NCBI GenBank assembly: GCA_934426285.1
Contig: CAKRYE010000032.1
Coordinates: 1-21,880 of the forward strand
DNA: 21,880 nt
Source of the DNA: an uncultured Blautia sp.
GTDB taxonomy: Bacteria > Bacillota > Clostridia > Lachnospirales > Lachnospiraceae
Reading direction: 5' to 3'
Part shown: positions 1 through 8,263 of the stretch, in pieces
How the letters are laid out: every line of letters starts with the position of its first letter
Numbering within the stretch: the first letter of the stretch is position 1
Made by a program: the position numbers and the translations under genes
The notes under the pieces: generated by a model
The model's database searches: none
What the model saw: the letters and a program-made list of their open reading frames with translations, nothing else
Told to the model about the DNA's origin: nothing

Positions 1-30
1 TATCTCTGAAAAACTAATCTTTTTTTCCAT
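1..30 (-). CDS. mmsB: Start of presumed sugar ABC permease (partial)
   Basis: Ten codons beginning with ATG at 30 (reading MEKKISFSEI) run off the window edge. An AAAAGGAG ribosome site lies inside the 3' end of the ATPase gene, 10 bases before the ATG, and the ATG is only 5 bases past the mmsA stop codon, so the two genes are translationally linked. In ChvE/MmsA-type multiple-monosaccharide transporters the permease MmsB (GguB) normally follows the ATPase. The identity is inferred from gene order; ten residues cannot prove it. Confidence 0.6.
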   Translation of the reverse strand, partial: MEKKISFSEI

Positions 31-35
31 CTTCT

Positions 36-1574
36 TTACGCTCCTTTTCCTGATTTTACGATCTTGGACATGATCAGCTCAGAGGTAGCCTCTTCTTTGC
101 TGACTTCGCCTACAAACCTGCCCTCATTCATAATATAGATTCTGTCTGACATTCCAAGTACTTCCGGAAGTTCAGAAGAAATCATGATAACAGATTTTCC
201 TGCTGCCACCAGATCGTTAATAATACAGTAAATTTCGTATTTCGCACCTACGTCAATACCTCGGGTAGGCTCATCCAGGATCAGAATATCCGGTTCTGCA
301 AACATCCATTTTGCAAGAAGGACCTTCTGCTGGTTACCACCGCTTAAGTTGCCTACATTCTGCTCCACAGACGGACATTTCGTTTTCAGTTTCTTTCTGT
401 ATTCCTCTGCTACCGCATACTCTTTATCTGCGTCAATAACCTTTCCGTTAGTGATTCCCTTCATATTTGCAAGGGAAGTATTCATCTTAATAGATTTGGA
501 AAGGATCAGACCATTTCCTTTTCTGTCTTCTGTAACATAAGCAAGTTTATTATCAATTGCTTCCTGTACAGTATTCAGCTTCACTTCTTTTCCGTTCATA
601 AATACCTGACCGGAAATCTTTGTTCCATAGCTCTTTCCGAAAATACTCATGGCAAGCTCTGTACGTCCTGCACCCATAAGTCCGGAGATACCTACAACTT
701 CTCCCTTATGCACCTTAAAGGATACATCATCCACTACTTTACGTTCTGAATACAGAGGATGATAGACATTCCAGTTTTTCACTTCCATGGAAACATCTCC
801 GATTTTTACATCCGGACGTTTCGGGAAACGATCAGTCATCTCACGACCAACCATACCCTGAATAATACGCTGCTCGGAAAAATCATCCTTTTTCTTATCC
901 AGAGTCTCAATGGTAGAACCATCACGGATAACAGTAATCTTATCCGCAACATAAGAAATTTCATTTAATTTATGGGAAATGATAATAGAAGTCATTCCCT
1001 GGGCTTTAAACTTCAGCAGCAGATCCAGCAGTGCCTTGGAATCATCCTCATTTAAGGATGCAGTGGGCTCATCCAGGATCAGAAGCTTTGCATTCTTTGC
1101 CAGTGCTTTTGCAATTTCTACCAGCTGCTGTTTACCTACACCAATATCCTTGATCAAAGTCCTGGAGGATTCCTCCAGTCCTACTATTTTCAAATACTTG
1201 TCTGCTTCTCCATAAGTTTCATTCCAGTTAATGGAGAAGGATTTTCCTCTTTCATTACCCAGGTACATATTTTCACCGATGGTCATATATGGAATCAGCG
1301 CCAGTTCCTGGTGGATAATTACAATTCCTTTTTCTTCACTGTCTTTAATTGTATTAAATTTACAGATTTCACCGTTATAAATAATGTTGCCTTCATAAGT
1401 TCCATACGGATAAATACCACTTAATACATTCATCAGAGTAGATTTACCTGCTCCGTTCTCGCCTACCAGAGCGTGGATCTCGCCTTCTTCTACCTGAAGA
1501 TTGACGTTGTCCAATGCCTTTACACCTGGGAAAGTTTTGGTGATATTTTTCATTTCCAGAAGTATCTTAGCCAA
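36..1574 (-). CDS. mmsA: Multiple-monosaccharide ABC transporter ATP-binding protein MmsA/GguA
   Basis: 512-residue tandem ATPase of the sugar ABC family (MglA/XylG/RbsA type), cytoplasmic, energising sugar import through the permease that follows. The first ATPase domain has Walker [10 protein letters not shown] at 38-46, Q89, a degenerate signature IGVGKQQ at 144-150, Walker B ending LILDEP at 165-170 and H201. The second domain has the degenerate Walker [10 protein letters not shown] (298-306) usual in this family, signature LSGGNQQ at 410-416 and Walker B ILILDEP at 430-436. The start is TTG: a GGGAGGG site sits 8 bases upstream, while the next ATG (residue 8) lies 21 bases further on. 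It is downstream of the ChvE-like binding protein, separated by three hairpins, and runs directly into the presumed permease. The sugar is not readable from the ATPase; gene order and length favour the chvE-mmsA-mmsB type over xylG or mglA. Confidence 0.92.
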   Translation of the reverse strand: MAKILLEMKNITKTFPGVKALDNVNLQVEEGEIHALVGENGAGKSTLMNVLSGIYPYGTYEGNIIYNGEICKFNTIKDSEEKGIVIIHQELALIPYMTIGENMYLGNERGKSFSINWNETYGEADKYLKIVGLEESSRTLIKDIGVGKQQLVEIAKALAKNAKLLILDEPTASLNEDDSKALLDLLLKFKAQGMTSIIISHKLNEISYVADKITVIRDGSTIETLDKKKDDFSEQRIIQGMVGREMTDRFPKRPDVKIGDVSMEVKNWNVYHPLYSERKVVDDVSFKVHKGEVVGISGLMGAGRTELAMSIFGKSYGTKISGQVFMNGKEVKLNTVQEAIDNKLAYVTEDRKGNGLILSKSIKMNTSLANMKGITNGKVIDADKEYAVAEEYRKKLKTKCPSVEQNVGNLSGGNQQKVLLAKWMFAEPDILILDEPTRGIDVGAKYEIYCIINDLVAAGKSVIMISSELPEVLGMSDRIYIMNEGRFVGEVSKEEATSELIMSKIVKSGKGA

Positions 1575-1589
1575 TTCTGTTTCCCTCCC

Positions 1590-1680
1590 TTTTCATGAAA
1601 GAATCCTGATGACAGGATTCTAAGATTGATACAGGCGGGAATTTCCCGCCTGTATCTGAAACGGATAATTTCATCCGTTT
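1590..1680 (-). repeat. Three tandem hairpins in the chvE-mmsA intergenic region
   Basis: Three separate inverted repeats fill the 122-base gap: 1659-1680 (8-bp stem, arms AAACGGAT/ATCCGTTT), 1628-1656 (13-bp perfect stem, GATACAGGCGGGA with a 3-base loop) and 1601-1620 (8-bp stem GAATCCTG/CAGGATTC, 4-base loop). A 10-bp perfect palindrome TTTCATGAAA follows at 1591-1600. None is followed by a U run on the minus strand, so they are not ordinary intrinsic terminators. The likely role (inference) is to protect the 3' end of the chvE transcript so that binding protein is made in excess over ATPase and permease, as known for other binding-protein operons. Confidence 0.8.
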
Positions 1681-1696
1681 TACTGCATAATTTGTA

Positions 1697-2764
1697 TTAT
1701 TTGATCTGATCTTCTGTATAGTATCCGGAGTCGATCAGCATTTCTTTGTAGTTGTCAACAGTTACAACAACCGGGTCACAAAGGTATGTTGGGATGATTC
1801 CTGTGCCGTTGTCATAGGATTCTGTATCGTTCACTTCCGGTTCTTCACCCTTCATGATAGAATCAACCATTTTAACAACTGCAGATGCAAGAGCACGTGT
1901 ATCTTTGAATACGGACATAGCCTGTTTTCCAGCTACAAGGTTTTTAACGTTTGGTGTATCACAGTCCTGACCGGTGATGATTGGATATTCTCCTGTGTAG
2001 GAAGCTGCAAGAGCATTTTCTACACCAAGTGCTGTAGAGTCGTTGGAGCAGAGAACTGCGTCAAGGTTTGTTCCGTCTGAGTAGTTACCAGCGATGATTG
2101 TATCCATTCTGTCCTGAGCTTTTGCACTGTCCCAGTTAGCAGTTGCAACCTGCTCGAACTCTGTCTGTCCGGATTTAACTACCAGTTTGCCTTCGTCGAT
2201 GTATTTCTGAAGTACATCCATTGCTCCACCGAAGAAGAAGTTACAGTTGTTATCACCAGGATCACCTGTGAATAATTCGATATTGAATGGTCCGTCCTGA
2301 TTGTCAAGATCAAGTGCGTCTACTAAGTATTCGCCCTGTTTCTGACCTACTTTGTAGTTATCAAATGTTGCATAGTAGGAAACTGCGTCTGAGTTCATAA
2401 GCAGACGGTCATAGGAGATAACCGGGATTCCTGCTTCTTTTGCCTGTTTCAGTGGCTCGCCAAGGCTGCTTCCATCGATAGATGCTACAACCAGAAGGTC
2501 ACATCCGTTTGCTACCTGGTTCTCAAGCTGTGAAACCTGTGTGCTTACATCGTTAGATGCATACTGAAGGTCTACTTCGTAGCCAGCTGCTTCCAGCTCT
2601 TTCTTCATGTTCTCGCCATCCTGATTCCATCTCTGAAGATCCTTGGTAGGCATTGTAACACCGATCAGTTTCTTGTCATCCGCTTTAACAGCCACACCCG
2701 GGATGACTACCATTCCAGCTACCATTGATGCGCAAAGGATTGCAGATACCAGTTTCTTTTTCAT
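1697..2764 (-). CDS. chvE: ChvE-like sugar-binding protein of a multiple-monosaccharide ABC transporter
   Basis: 355-residue periplasmic-binding-protein fold (Peripla_BP_4, ribose/xylose/ChvE group) expected outside the membrane, delivering sugar to MmsAB. It has an N-terminal signal peptide with a charged MKKK start and a hydrophobic stretch up to about residue 28, ending VKA-DD like a signal-peptidase I site. Family features visible are PVISYDRL (sugar-site region), the hinge-side YATFDNYKVG, ITGQDCD near residue 265, and a C-terminal CDPVVVTVDNYKE typical of ChvE-type proteins. There is no lipobox: the only early Cys (residue 11) is preceded by AIL inside the hydrophobic core. A CGGAGG site lies 8 bases before the ATG. 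It is the first gene of the transporter operon, with its own promoter region at about 2819-2870. The function is confident; the exact sugar is unknown. Confidence 0.9.
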   Translation of the reverse strand: MKKKLVSAILCASMVAGMVVIPGVAVKADDKKLIGVTMPTKDLQRWNQDGENMKKELEAAGYEVDLQYASNDVSTQVSQLENQVANGCDLLVVASIDGSSLGEPLKQAKEAGIPVISYDRLLMNSDAVSYYATFDNYKVGQKQGEYLVDALDLDNQDGPFNIELFTGDPGDNNCNFFFGGAMDVLQKYIDEGKLVVKSGQTEFEQVATANWDSAKAQDRMDTIIAGNYSDGTNLDAVLCSNDSTALGVENALAASYTGEYPIITGQDCDTPNVKNLVAGKQAMSVFKDTRALASAVVKMVDSIMKGEEPEVNDTESYDNGTGIIPTYLCDPVVVTVDNYKEMLIDSGYYTEDQIK

Positions 2765-2818
2765 TGTAAAAACCTCCGTTTCTTTTTATACGTTTGATAC
2801 GTTTTCTTTGATGATGTT

Positions 2819-2824
2819 ACTATA
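2819..2824 (-). promoter_or_regulatory. Candidate -10 of the chvE promoter (TATAGT)
   Basis: TATAGT on the minus strand matches 5/6 of the sigma-A -10. At 17 or 18 bases upstream there is only ACCATG or AACCAT, so no recognisable -35. A TTGCCA occurs but 23 bases away. A strong -10 without a -35 is what an activator-dependent promoter looks like, which suits control by the neighbouring AraC-type YesN. The leader would be about 45 bases, with the repeat AACGTAT-CA-AACGTAT inside it. Confidence 0.5.
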
Positions 2825-2831
2825 ACACAGA

Positions 2832-2865
2832 GACATCTGGACATGGTTGGCAAACAACAAGACAT
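2832..2865 (-). promoter_or_regulatory. Candidate YesN operator: repeated ATGTC upstream of the chvE -10
   Basis: On the minus strand ATGTC occurs at 2861-2865, 2840-2844 and 2832-2836, just upstream of the chvE -10. The first two are 21 bases apart, two helical turns, and the promoter-proximal copies cover the place where a -35 should be. AraC-family regulators commonly bind direct repeats with such spacing next to the -35. The motif is only five bases and the assignment is a guess from position. Confidence 0.3.
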
Positions 2866-2877
2866 TTTTTTGAAAAT

Positions 2878-2910
2878 AAAAAAATGTCCTGTATCATACA
2901 AGACATTTTT
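2878..2910 (-). terminator. Intrinsic terminator of the sensor/xylF-like operon
   Basis: Reading the minus strand, AAAAATGTCTTGTAT pairs with ATACAGGACATTTTT with one G-U wobble, followed by seven Us. It lies 39 bases past the stop codon of the XylF-like lipoprotein and ends the regulatory operon. The right arm can instead pair with a third copy further downstream (GACATTTTTTT with AAAAAAATGTC, 2861-2888), giving two mutually exclusive hairpins. Confidence 0.8.
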
Positions 2911-2948
2911 GTCACTAAAATGTGCTATATCGTTTTCGAAATACCAGT

Positions 2949-4064
2949 CTAATTATAATCTGCATTCAGATATACTTCATCTCTTCTGTGGAAACCTCCG
3001 TCAATAATCACTTCATCAATATTGTCCCTGGTCACCGCTATAGGAGTCAGGATCACTGCCGGCACATTATAGGTTCCGTCATTGATGGTATCCGTCACAC
3101 CGGGCATACTGGATACCTCTGTTCCTTTTCCCATTTCAACTGCATATTGAGCAGCTTCCCTGGCCAGATCCTCAATGGATTTAAACGCAGTCATATACTG
3201 GGTTCCCTCTACAATCCGCTGGCAAGCAGCCAGGTCACAATCCTGTCCTGCCACAACCACTTTCCCGGCCAGCTGATTCTCTGCCAGCACCTGTACCACC
3301 TGACTGGCAATATCATCATTTCCGCACATAATTCCCTGAACATGAGGATACTTTTCCAGTGCCTCCTCCACATAGCCCACAGCAAGCTCCGCTGTCCAGG
3401 CATCACAGTTCGCTTCATAAACCACCTTCAGATTACTGTTTTTCAGAACCTTGTCAAAGCCTTTCCTGACCATGGTAACATTATTATCTGAAGCTGAGCC
3501 CTGGATCATAAAAATATCTCCCCCCTGCGGAATGGCATCTATCAGGGACTGGGCCATAATCTCCCCTACCTTTCCATTATCAAAGGAAATATACAGATCC
3601 GCGTCTGCATTGTGGATCAGTCTGTCATAGGAAATCACCTTAATTCCCGCATTATGCGCTTTCTGGATCACCTCACTGAGCACTCCGCAGTCTCTGGCGA
3701 TCACCACGATCACATCCATCTGTTTACTGATAAAATATTCGATCTGGCTGATCTGTTCTTTGGAATCAGCCCCTGCATCCTGCACATTTACCTCAGCTCC
3801 CAGCTCTCTGGCTGTAGCTACAAAAGCATCCCTGTCCCGGATCCATCTCTCAATTACAAAAGAATCCACAGTCAGTCCGATCTGGACTTTATCGTTTTTA
3901 TCTGCCTGCACTTCCTCTCCGGAATCTGTCTCCTTCTGATCTGCTTCTGTTTTTTCAGAGGTACCGCAGCCTGTGAGAAGCAAAATTCCCAGACATAATA
4001 CTATCCATAAGATTCCTGCCACAAATTTTCTTTTTTTCCTGCTGTTTCTGACCTGCCATTTCAT
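2949..4064 (-). CDS. XylF-like sugar-binding lipoprotein
   Basis: 371 residues: a charged N-terminus, a hydrophobic stretch at about 14-30 and a clear lipobox LLTGC with Cys33, so it is a lipid-anchored binding protein on the outer face of the membrane. After an acidic linker to about residue 55 comes a Peripla_BP_4 domain resembling D-xylose-binding XylF: VIERWIRDRDAF, VISYDRLIHNADADLYISFDN, VVAGQDCDLAA, and a C-terminus LTPIAVTRDN followed by GFH, all matching remembered positions in E. coli XylF. It follows yesN by 65 bases and ends at a strong terminator, so it is probably cotranscribed with the sensor genes and separate from chvE-mmsA. No ATPase or permease is in its own unit. It may feed the ChvE transporter with another sugar, or act as a soluble-domain partner for sensing. 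The start has a TAGGAA-type site and no better alternative. Confidence 0.85.
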   Translation of the reverse strand: MKWQVRNSRKKRKFVAGILWIVLCLGILLLTGCGTSEKTEADQKETDSGEEVQADKNDKVQIGLTVDSFVIERWIRDRDAFVATARELGAEVNVQDAGADSKEQISQIEYFISKQMDVIVVIARDCGVLSEVIQKAHNAGIKVISYDRLIHNADADLYISFDNGKVGEIMAQSLIDAIPQGGDIFMIQGSASDNNVTMVRKGFDKVLKNSNLKVVYEANCDAWTAELAVGYVEEALEKYPHVQGIMCGNDDIASQVVQVLAENQLAGKVVVAGQDCDLAACQRIVEGTQYMTAFKSIEDLAREAAQYAVEMGKGTEVSSMPGVTDTINDGTYNVPAVILTPIAVTRDNIDEVIIDGGFHRRDEVYLNADYN

Positions 4065-4129
4065 CTTTTTTCCTACCTTATCCTCTTCCTGAACAATTCC
4101 CTGTTGTCTGCCTGGTACATCACAGCTTC

Positions 4130-5725
4130 CTATCTCAGATGGTCTCTGAATTCACTGGGTGTCACACCTTCATACTTTTTAAATATCCTGCTGAAATAAT
4201 TAGGATCACTGTAACCGGACTGCGCACAGATCTCCTTAATGGAATACTGTGAATTCTGTAAAAGCTCTCTGGCACTGCGAAGACGGATCTCCGTAAGATA
4301 TTCAATAAAGTTCTTACCTGTCTCCTGTTTGAACAGCTTACTGAAATAATAGGGACTGATATCCACTTCCCTGGAAACATCATCCAGGGAAATATCCCTG
4401 CGGAAGTTCTCATTAATATAACTTCGTGCCTTCTCAATAATACTCAGTTCTTCTTTCTCCCTGGAGTCCTCCATTCTGGCACAGATATCTCTGGTCTTAT
4501 CCAGAAACCAGTTTTTCAGTCCATTCATATCAGCACAGGACTGCAGTTCACGGATGTAGCTTCTTCTATAATTTACATTATATTTCATAGTACCTGCAAA
4601 AAAGGCACGTCGTTCTGCATCCATCACAAGTTCCAGGATCTTGATCTCCACATCCTCTCTGGAAACAGATGGCTGTCCCATCATCCAGGTAAAAAATCCC
4701 TCTGCACAATTCAGGGCACCTGCAGCATCCTTGTCAAGGATCCTCCGCACATACCTGGATTCCAGATCTCTGGGATATTCACCGTCATACTTCTGGGCTA
4801 CCGGTACATCCTCAATGTGCACCACATGGCTGACACTCTCCCTGAGAGCTACCACAGCCTCCTGAAAGGATTCCTTCACACTTCCAAGCTCCTTCACCCT
4901 TCCGATACCACAGCGAAACATACTGTCAATACGATTTTCCAGCTTGTGTACCATGTTTCTGGCTCTGGTAACAATTGCCACACGCTCCTCATAATCCTCT
5001 GTATTCTCCTCATAGGGTACCAGCAGAACAATCCTGTTTCCCATAATAGGCCCCACCAGACATTCAAAGAAGTCCTGGGCAATCTCACGAAAAGTAGAAT
5101 AAAAACGGTTTGCTCTCACACTGGCTCCCACAGCATTACTCAGAACTCCATTTTCCATGGAATCTCCAAACTCTACCACTACCATATATCCATATTTCTG
5201 GTGAATATTCAGAAGCTCTGTATAATTATCCTGATAGGTAACAAAATCATCCTGAAGCAGGATATTATTGATATACCCACTCTCGATCATAGGTACCACG
5301 GTTTCCAGTTTTTCCCTGATCTTCAGATCATCACTGCGTTTCTGCCTGGTCTGGTCTACCTTTTCCATAGCCTTCATACAGGTTTCCAGTATCACCTTTT
5401 TATTGACCGGCTTGGTGAGAAATTCCATCACTCCCAGATTCACTGCCTCCTTGGCATAATTAAATTTATCATAAGCAGTAATAATCACAAAAACCACTGA
5501 GCTGTTAAACTTCTGGATTTCCCTGATGGCCTGGATTCCACTGATCCCCGGCATCTGAATATCCATAAAACAGATATCCGGCGGATAAGCCTGTGCCTGT
5601 TCCACCACCACTCTGCCGGATTTGGCAGTGTGGATCTCACATTCATTTCCAAAATTAGATTCTATAATCTTCTTTAATGATTCCAGCATGATACCTTCAT
5701 CATCTGCAAGCAAAATTCTGTACAT
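4130..5725 (-). CDS. YesN-type response regulator, AraC family
   Basis: 531-residue cytoplasmic transcription regulator. The N-terminal receiver domain (about 1-120) has the acidic pair D8/D9, phospho-acceptor D55 in FMDIQMPG, T83 and K105 in LTKP. A long middle region (about 130-420) is of the kind seen in large YesN proteins. The C-terminal AraC/XylS double helix-turn-helix (about 430-531) has DISLDDVSREVDISPYYFS and the second-helix signature GYSDPNYFSRIFKKYEGVTPSEFR. It begins 7 bases after the yesM stop, with its ribosome site AAGG inside the end of yesM, so kinase and regulator are made together. Likely targets are the chvE promoter next door and perhaps its own operon. I am confident of the family; the target is an inference. 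Confidence 0.92.
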   Translation of the reverse strand: MYRILLADDEGIMLESLKKIIESNFGNECEIHTAKSGRVVVEQAQAYPPDICFMDIQMPGISGIQAIREIQKFNSSVVFVIITAYDKFNYAKEAVNLGVMEFLTKPVNKKVILETCMKAMEKVDQTRQKRSDDLKIREKLETVVPMIESGYINNILLQDDFVTYQDNYTELLNIHQKYGYMVVVEFGDSMENGVLSNAVGASVRANRFYSTFREIAQDFFECLVGPIMGNRIVLLVPYEENTEDYEERVAIVTRARNMVHKLENRIDSMFRCGIGRVKELGSVKESFQEAVVALRESVSHVVHIEDVPVAQKYDGEYPRDLESRYVRRILDKDAAGALNCAEGFFTWMMGQPSVSREDVEIKILELVMDAERRAFFAGTMKYNVNYRRSYIRELQSCADMNGLKNWFLDKTRDICARMEDSREKEELSIIEKARSYINENFRRDISLDDVSREVDISPYYFSKLFKQETGKNFIEYLTEIRLRSARELLQNSQYSIKEICAQSGYSDPNYFSRIFKKYEGVTPSEFRDHLR

Positions 5726-5732
5726 ATCACTT

Positions 5733-7211
5733 TTACCTTACGAGAGGTATATGAATCACTACCTCTGTTCCCTTTCCTGCACCCTCACTGTAAATTTCCA
5801 GCAGATCCGGCTGTTCATAATAAAGCTCCAGGCGGCTGATCACGTTATTCATACCGATTCCAGTAGAATCTCCCTCCTGGCTACTGTGTTCCTTATTTCC
5901 GGAAAGCACATTTTGAATCTCTTCTTCACTCATGCCCTTTCCATTATCACAGATACTGATACAGATTCCTCCTGGCTCTCTGGTCACCGTAAGATGAATC
6001 CTGCCTTCCCAGTCAATATCCCGGATTCCATGATTCACTGCATTCTCCACTACCGGCTGAAGGATCATACTCGGCACACGGACATTCTCCACAGATTCGT
6101 CCACTTCACTGCTAAAATGGATATCCCCTGCAAACCGCACATTCAAAATATAAATGTAGTTGTCTACTGCCTCCAGCTCCTCGCCCAGAGTAGCATCCTC
6201 CTGTCCCTTCTTCACATTGTACCGGAAAAAGTCTGCCATCTTTTCCACAAAAATCCCGGTTTTCTCCGCATCCTCCATCATGGCCAGCTGCGCACCTGCA
6301 TTCAGGGAATTAAAAAGAAAATGAGGATTGATCTGAGACTGAAGATATTTTAGCTGAGCTTCCTTCAGATGATTCTCCATCAGGAGTTCTCTTTCCATCA
6401 TCTGCTGCTCCTTCTCCATACTTTCCTTTGTTTTCGCCATATAGACATCCAGATTCTCCACCATAGTGTTAAAAGCCCTGGTTACCTCCCCCAGCTCGTC
6501 CTGGGAATCAGTATCAGGCATTTTCACATGGAAATTTCCCTGTCCTACCAGTTGGGCAGTCTCTGCCATACTTGTCAGCGGACGGAACATTCCTCTGGTT
6601 GCCATGATCAGCAGGATCATTCCCACTGCCACGATCACAAGCATAAAGATTATATTGCTGATCTCCAGATACCGCATCATCTGACGCAGCACAGAATAGC
6701 TGCTGGTATTCTCCTTAAAAAGCTGGTTATTTAATTCATCAATGGCTGTCTGAATATAGCTGTAGAGTCTGATGGAATCCTCATATTTCCTCTTATATTT
6801 TTCTACATTCCTGCCTCTCTTGGCTGCAACTGTCTCAGCAGTACAGTCCAGATAGGTCTCAGACATTTTCCGGATATTACGCTCCAGAAGCTTTACCGAG
6901 TCATTTATATTTTTGTCATTAAGCTTCTCCAGTTCATTTCTGTATCTGGCTTCATTCTGATAATAATCCATCAGGGACTGAGAACTTTTTACTTTCAGAT
7001 ATTCATACATATTATCCTGTACCAGCTCAAATACCTGAGATAAATCTGTCAGCTGGGCATTGCTGGCATATACATTATCCATTTTCTGCATGGAAACATT
7101 GATCCGCACATAGAATAGCAGATTCATTGTAAAAAGCAGTCCTGCGATCAGCCCCACCTCAATGACGATTTTACTTACAAGGGAAAAATCTTTCCAGCGG
7201 ATCCGTTTCAT
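5733..7211 (-). CDS. YesM-type sensor histidine kinase
   Basis: 492-residue membrane kinase of the LytS/YesM group. TM1 at about 13-34; an extracellular, largely helical sensor region at about 35-183; TM2 at about 185-206; a HAMP linker at about 207-260; a coiled-coil segment; a His_kinase domain with phospho-accepting H297 in QINPHFLFN; and a GHKL ATPase domain with N-box LQPVVENAVNHG (384-395), DNGKGM (422-427) and GIGMNNV (451-457). The ATG overlaps the stop of the upstream binding-protein gene in ATGA, with a GGGAGGG site 9 bases before it. The extracellular domain shows no recognised small-molecule fold, so the anchored binding protein encoded just before it is the probable ligand reader. 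It phosphorylates the YesN regulator encoded next. Confidence 0.93.
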   Translation of the reverse strand: MKRIRWKDFSLVSKIVIEVGLIAGLLFTMNLLFYVRINVSMQKMDNVYASNAQLTDLSQVFELVQDNMYEYLKVKSSQSLMDYYQNEARYRNELEKLNDKNINDSVKLLERNIRKMSETYLDCTAETVAAKRGRNVEKYKRKYEDSIRLYSYIQTAIDELNNQLFKENTSSYSVLRQMMRYLEISNIIFMLVIVAVGMILLIMATRGMFRPLTSMAETAQLVGQGNFHVKMPDTDSQDELGEVTRAFNTMVENLDVYMAKTKESMEKEQQMMERELLMENHLKEAQLKYLQSQINPHFLFNSLNAGAQLAMMEDAEKTGIFVEKMADFFRYNVKKGQEDATLGEELEAVDNYIYILNVRFAGDIHFSSEVDESVENVRVPSMILQPVVENAVNHGIRDIDWEGRIHLTVTREPGGICISICDNGKGMSEEEIQNVLSGNKEHSSQEGDSTGIGMNNVISRLELYYEQPDLLEIYSEGAGKGTEVVIHIPLVR

Positions 7212-8227
7212 TCTGACAGTCCCTCCCTTCGTAATGCCCTGACTGCATCCTTATCCAGGAAATTAATATCTACATTATAATAGGAATTGGATCTGCCGTC
7301 TTTCTGAAATTCCGTCAGTGCCTCTATGCTGTATCTCCCCATCTGTTCTGTATCCACATCACAGGTCAGGGCAAGTACTCCCTTTTCCACAGCTGTAAGG
7401 ATATCCGGAGAGGTATAATAACCGATGATGGTTACTTTTCCCGCCAGATTAAAGTCCAGTACTGCCTGACGGGCGCACTCTGTAGTGTCTGCATCCATAC
7501 ATACCAGAATATCCGGCACTTTATTTCTCTGCTGAAAGATATCTGTAACCGCTTCCTCTGTCCCAAAGGTACCGGAAGAAAGGAGATTTTTCACACTTAC
7601 GGTTACCGGCTGTCCGGCTCCTGTTTTGGCCTGGGCAGCATTGCTGATCTGGGTGTATATCTGACTCTGATTCATATCATCAATGTTTCTTTTCAGCAGA
7701 ATCAGAATATTTTTCGTATCCCGGGTAACATAATCTGCCACCTTTTCTCCGTAAGCACTTCCAAGCTGATAATCGCTTACTCCTACAAAAGTCTGGCGCT
7801 TACTGTGAACTGCATCATTCATCAAAGTCACCACCGGGATCCCATCTGCAACAGCCTCATCAATCTTATCTTCCAGACCATCCTCCCCACTGTACTGAAG
7901 GATAATTCCATCTGCCCTGGATGCAATACTTACATTCATATAATCCAATTTGGTATATTGAGACTCCTCATCTGTTCCCTTAAGCTCCAGAAGACTGTCA
8001 TTCTCCCTGGCCCACTTTTCCGCACTTGCATACACAGCCTGCCAAAAAGGCGACTCCGGATTGTCCACGATCATATCATATTTATACGCATATTCCTTTG
8101 TATCCGCCTGCATCTGCTGGCTTGAACCTGCCAGACCATTAAAATAAGACTCTCCTGTCATATACAGTAAAATCAGAATTCCCGCTCCTGACAGGAGCAG
8201 CCCGAGAGTCATCCCTTTCTTTTTCAT
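7208..8227 (-). CDS. Membrane-anchored sugar-binding protein, presumed sensor partner of YesM
   Basis: 339 residues from the chosen ATG. A hydrophobic helix at about 6-23 has no Cys and no clear cleavage site, so it probably anchors the protein to the membrane. The rest is a Peripla_BP_4 (RbsB-like) domain with YDMIVDNPESPFWQAV, ADGIILQYSG, IPVVTLMND and the C-terminal half DILVCMDADTTECARQAV. The start ATG at 8225-8227 follows AAAGGA by 9 bases; a TTG 13 codons upstream is also open, but it overlaps the likely -10 box. Overlap with yesM (ATGA) implies obligate coexpression. In clostridia the XylFII binding protein with LytS/YesN senses xylose, and this has the same layout. It is divergent enough from XylF and ChvE that the ligand cannot be named. 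Confidence 0.85.
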   Translation of the reverse strand: MKKKGMTLGLLLSGAGILILLYMTGESYFNGLAGSSQQMQADTKEYAYKYDMIVDNPESPFWQAVYASAEKWARENDSLLELKGTDEESQYTKLDYMNVSIASRADGIILQYSGEDGLEDKIDEAVADGIPVVTLMNDAVHSKRQTFVGVSDYQLGSAYGEKVADYVTRDTKNILILLKRNIDDMNQSQIYTQISNAAQAKTGAGQPVTVSVKNLLSSGTFGTEEAVTDIFQQRNKVPDILVCMDADTTECARQAVLDFNLAGKVTIIGYYTSPDILTAVEKGVLALTCDVDTEQMGRYSIEALTEFQKDGRSNSYYNVDINFLDKDAVRALRREGLSE

Positions 8228-8257
8228 AATTGTCATTCCTTTTGTTTGATAGATTTC

Positions 8258-8263
8258 ATTATA
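8258..8263 (-). promoter_or_regulatory. Candidate promoter of the sensor operon (TATAAT)
   Basis: A perfect TATAAT on the minus strand lies 30 bases before the ATG of the anchored binding protein. At 17 bases upstream the -35 position reads AAGCAA, a poor match. The predicted leader is about 24 bases and includes the AAAGGA ribosome site. The surrounding 8228-8372 gap is AT-rich and shared with the divergent deacetylase gene. Confidence 0.5.

Noticed and set aside
4817..5500. 227-codon plus-strand frame opposite the YesN gene
   Set aside because: Antisense shadow rich in His/Ile/Leu; the YesN receiver and HTH motifs on the other strand are unambiguous.
5622..6353. 243-codon plus-strand frame opposite yesM and the start of the YesN gene
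   Set aside because: Shadow across the junction of two clear genes; no plausible protein family.
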